From: Paraniabella ginsengisoli
GTDB taxonomy: Bacteria; Bacteroidota; Bacteroidia; Chitinophagales; Chitinophagaceae
DNA length: 64,000 nt
Direction: 5' to 3'
NCBI RefSeq assembly: GCF_022513635.1
Contig: NZ_JAKWBL010000001.1
Span: forward strand, 248,001-312,000
Every line of letters begins with the position of its first letter. The first letter of the stretch is position 1. This document shows, piece by piece, positions 63,570 through 64,000 of this stretch. A model generated the notes under the pieces. The model made no database searches. It had not been told where the DNA came from and was given only the letters and a program-made list of their open reading frames with translations. A program made the translations under genes and the position numbers.

Positions 63570-64000
63570 ATGGAAAGACGCTCTTTCTTCATGAAGCGGG
63601 GAACAAAACTGGCGGGAGCTATGTTGCTTTTGCAGTTCCTTTTTGCTTTTGATTACAGTTATGGGCAAGCCGGAGGTATAAATGGTAAAATTACCAACGA
63701 CAAAGGCGAAGCACTTCCGGGAGCTACCATTACACTGCTTGAAAAAATGTACAATCCTCAACAGGTGCCGACGGGCAGTTTACTTTTACTAACGTGGAAA
63801 GTGGAGATTATAATCTGTCAGTGACTTTTGTTGGTTACGCAACTGCTACAAAATCCGCAACCGTTACTTCAGGCAATGTAACAACGGTTGATATTCAACT
63901 AACGCCGGAAATACAAAATATTGAAGAGGTAGTAGTAATTGGTTACGGTACTGCAAAAAGGAAAGATGTGACCGGAGCGGTGGTAACTATAAACGAAAAA
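63570..64000 (+). CDS. SusC-type TonB-dependent receptor 3 (3' end outside window; one frameshift)
   Basis: The start of a third outer membrane receptor. A signal peptide (hydrophobic LAGAMLLLQFLFAF, cleavage near YG-QA) is followed by the carboxypeptidase-like regulatory domain GINGKITNDKGEALPGATITLLEK and the TonB-box region IEEVVVIGYGTAKRKDVTGAV. The frame breaks at 63742-63747 (A6; seven gives LEKNVQSSTGADGQFTFTNVESG), then continues to the window end. Starts at 63570 or 63591 are both possible. It follows trehalase by 97 bases and could import trehalose or a related glucoside; inference from context. Its regulatory domain differs clearly from the two receptors at 13-21 kb. Confidence 0.88.

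Noticed and set aside
1..64000. Prophage, integrated element or complete insertion sequence
   Set aside because: No integrase, transposase, phage structural gene or tRNA attachment site was seen on either strand.

Overview
The window is chromosomal DNA of a Bacteroidota bacterium, most likely of the Chitinophagaceae or a near relative (inference). Support: three SusC-type TonB-dependent receptors with two SusD partners, a MurF-Alr fusion, the long three-domain form of IspG, promoters of the TAnnTTTG type, A-rich translation starts without Shine-Dalgarno sequences, and moderately AT-rich DNA with many short intergenic repeats. It is mostly core genome. I see no prophage, complete insertion sequence, CRISPR array, rRNA or tRNA. 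One structural RNA is present: the SRP RNA (ffs) at 41752-41844.

Layout: 1-7.3 kb holds housekeeping genes (dnaB end, rsmE, a sterol-desaturase-family gene, nagA, dCMP deaminase, terC, pyrD). 7.5-13 kb holds a thiolase, an ABC exporter, queE and folD. 13.3-24.3 kb holds two tandem SusC/SusD pairs plus a surface lipoprotein. Both susC genes begin behind a conserved leader flanked by the same 14-bp inverted repeat. 24.4-31.5 kb holds a DUF3467 gene, pdxJ, a thioredoxin-like gene, lspA, murF-alr, terC and an IscA-type gene. 32-38.7 kb holds two cation/proton antiporters and small envelope genes. 38.9-49.2 kb holds lolE-like, transaldolase, ffs, an LpxL-like acyltransferase, nadB, a methyltransferase, ispG and fic. 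49.3-53 kb is a run of small enzymes behind a Crp-type regulator. 53-58.8 kb is a complete mrpA-G antiporter operon. 58.9-64 kb holds recQ, then a probable trehalose locus (AraC regulator, trehalase, start of a third SusC).

The dominant technical fact is that about 40 single-base frameshifts interrupt roughly 23 otherwise well-preserved genes, many of them essential (dnaB, murF, ispG). Almost every one is repaired by adding one base to a homopolymer run. This points to systematic homopolymer under-calling in the assembly, not to pseudogenes, so I annotate those genes across the break.

The most interesting biology is (a) GC-rich palindromic repeat elements inside the ispG coding sequence at three positions, two of them copies of one element read in the same frame; (b) the paired-inverted-repeat leaders of the two susC genes; (c) a repeat family with an invariant TTGCGTCGCA core at five gene borders; and (d) promoter -7 boxes so close to start codons that several mRNAs are probably leaderless.
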